This document shows, piece by piece, positions 63,904 to 64,000 of a stretch of DNA of 64,000 nucleotides. The stretch's first letter is position 1; each line of letters starts with the position of its first letter. The notes under the pieces are model-generated. The model was not told where the DNA came from. It searched no databases and saw only the letters and a list, made by a program, of their open reading frames with translations. The translations under genes and the position numbers were made by a program. Origin of the DNA: Chitinimonas viridis (GTDB lineage: Bacteria; Pseudomonadota; Gammaproteobacteria; Burkholderiales; Chitinimonadaceae); the NCBI RefSeq assembly GCF_030409555.1, contig NZ_JAUFPU010000001.1, forward strand, positions 241,525-305,524, in the 5' to 3' direction.

Positions 63904-64000
63904 GCCTGGCGGTGACCTACTTTCACACGGGTAGTCCGCACTATCATCGGCGCTGCCTCGTTTCACGGTCCTGTTCGAGATGGGAAGGCGTGGGTCCAAG
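63904..64000 (-). rRNA. rrf: 5S ribosomal RNA, 3' part
   Basis: On the minus strand the sequence reads through the conserved 5S blocks CCCATCTCGAACAGG, GCCGATGATAGTGCGG and GTGTGAAAGTAGGTCA to the 3' end GCCAGGC. The 5' about 18 bases lie beyond the window. It marks the end of an rRNA operon read leftward. Confidence 0.95.

Overview
The window reads as about 64 kb of chromosome from a GC-rich Gram-negative bacterium, most likely a chitin-associated betaproteobacterium (Neisseriales/Chitinibacteraceae-like). This rests on TonB-dependent uptake, outer-membrane lipoproteins, sigma-54 control, a QseEGF/GlrKR system, a secreted chitin-type LPMO with a C-terminal chitin-binding domain, a MocR/DUF2917 pair and the 5S rRNA sequence at the right edge. 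The taxonomic guess is inference. No tRNA, IS element or CRISPR array was seen.

Layout: 1-5.4 kb holds metabolic and secreted proteins (partial secreted protein, Anbu proteasome-like peptidase, family 5 solute-binding protein, esterase, DODA-type dioxygenase). 5.6-8.8 kb has two tandem chemoreceptors. 8.84-10.17 kb is an AT-richer accessory patch with a foreign-looking membrane-protein gene, a gene remnant and long imperfect-palindrome repeats resembling cassette ends. 10.2-21.5 kb is a minus-strand block: a TPP-dependent enzyme, two translationally coupled citrate-synthase-fold proteins with altered active-site blocks, a TonB receptor, a periplasmic binding protein and a giant hybrid kinase with GGDEF-EAL output. 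22.5-27.4 kb links DUF2141, 2TM, carotenoid oxygenase and flavodoxin-fold genes to a LytS/LytR pair. 27.5-29.0 kb has the LPMO and its leader region.

29.1-33.1 kb is a GlrK-lipoprotein-GlrR operon, followed by two GlrR-type sites, a consensus sigma-54 promoter, a BON-domain gene and a strongly structured RNA tail. 33.1-41.5 kb is a minus-strand signalling cluster (MASE1 kinase, binding protein, methyltransferase, HPt, receiver, hybrid kinase, NarL-type regulator). 41.6-45.4 kb has an HD-GYP protein and a third chemoreceptor. 45.4-54.8 kb has MocR/DUF2917 and then the RDD-RDD-SpoIIM-DUF4129-DUF4350-MoxR-DUF58 operon.

55-57.4 kb has an acid phosphatase, a GNAT enzyme and a membrane protein. 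57.6-62.4 kb is the PrkA-YeaH-SpoVR stress operon, with a sigma-54 promoter candidate. 62.6-63.8 kb has a LexA-like repressor with two GAAC-N4-GTTC operators in its own promoter, a cupin and a zinc-ribbon protein. The window ends in the 3' part of a minus-strand rRNA operon (terminator and 5S).

The strongest candidates for something new are the TPP/citrate-synthase-like/TonB cluster, the GlrR-sigma-54-BON-structured-RNA unit, the LexA-like self-regulated gene with Gram-positive-type operators, and the cassette-like repeats around 8.9-10.2 kb.
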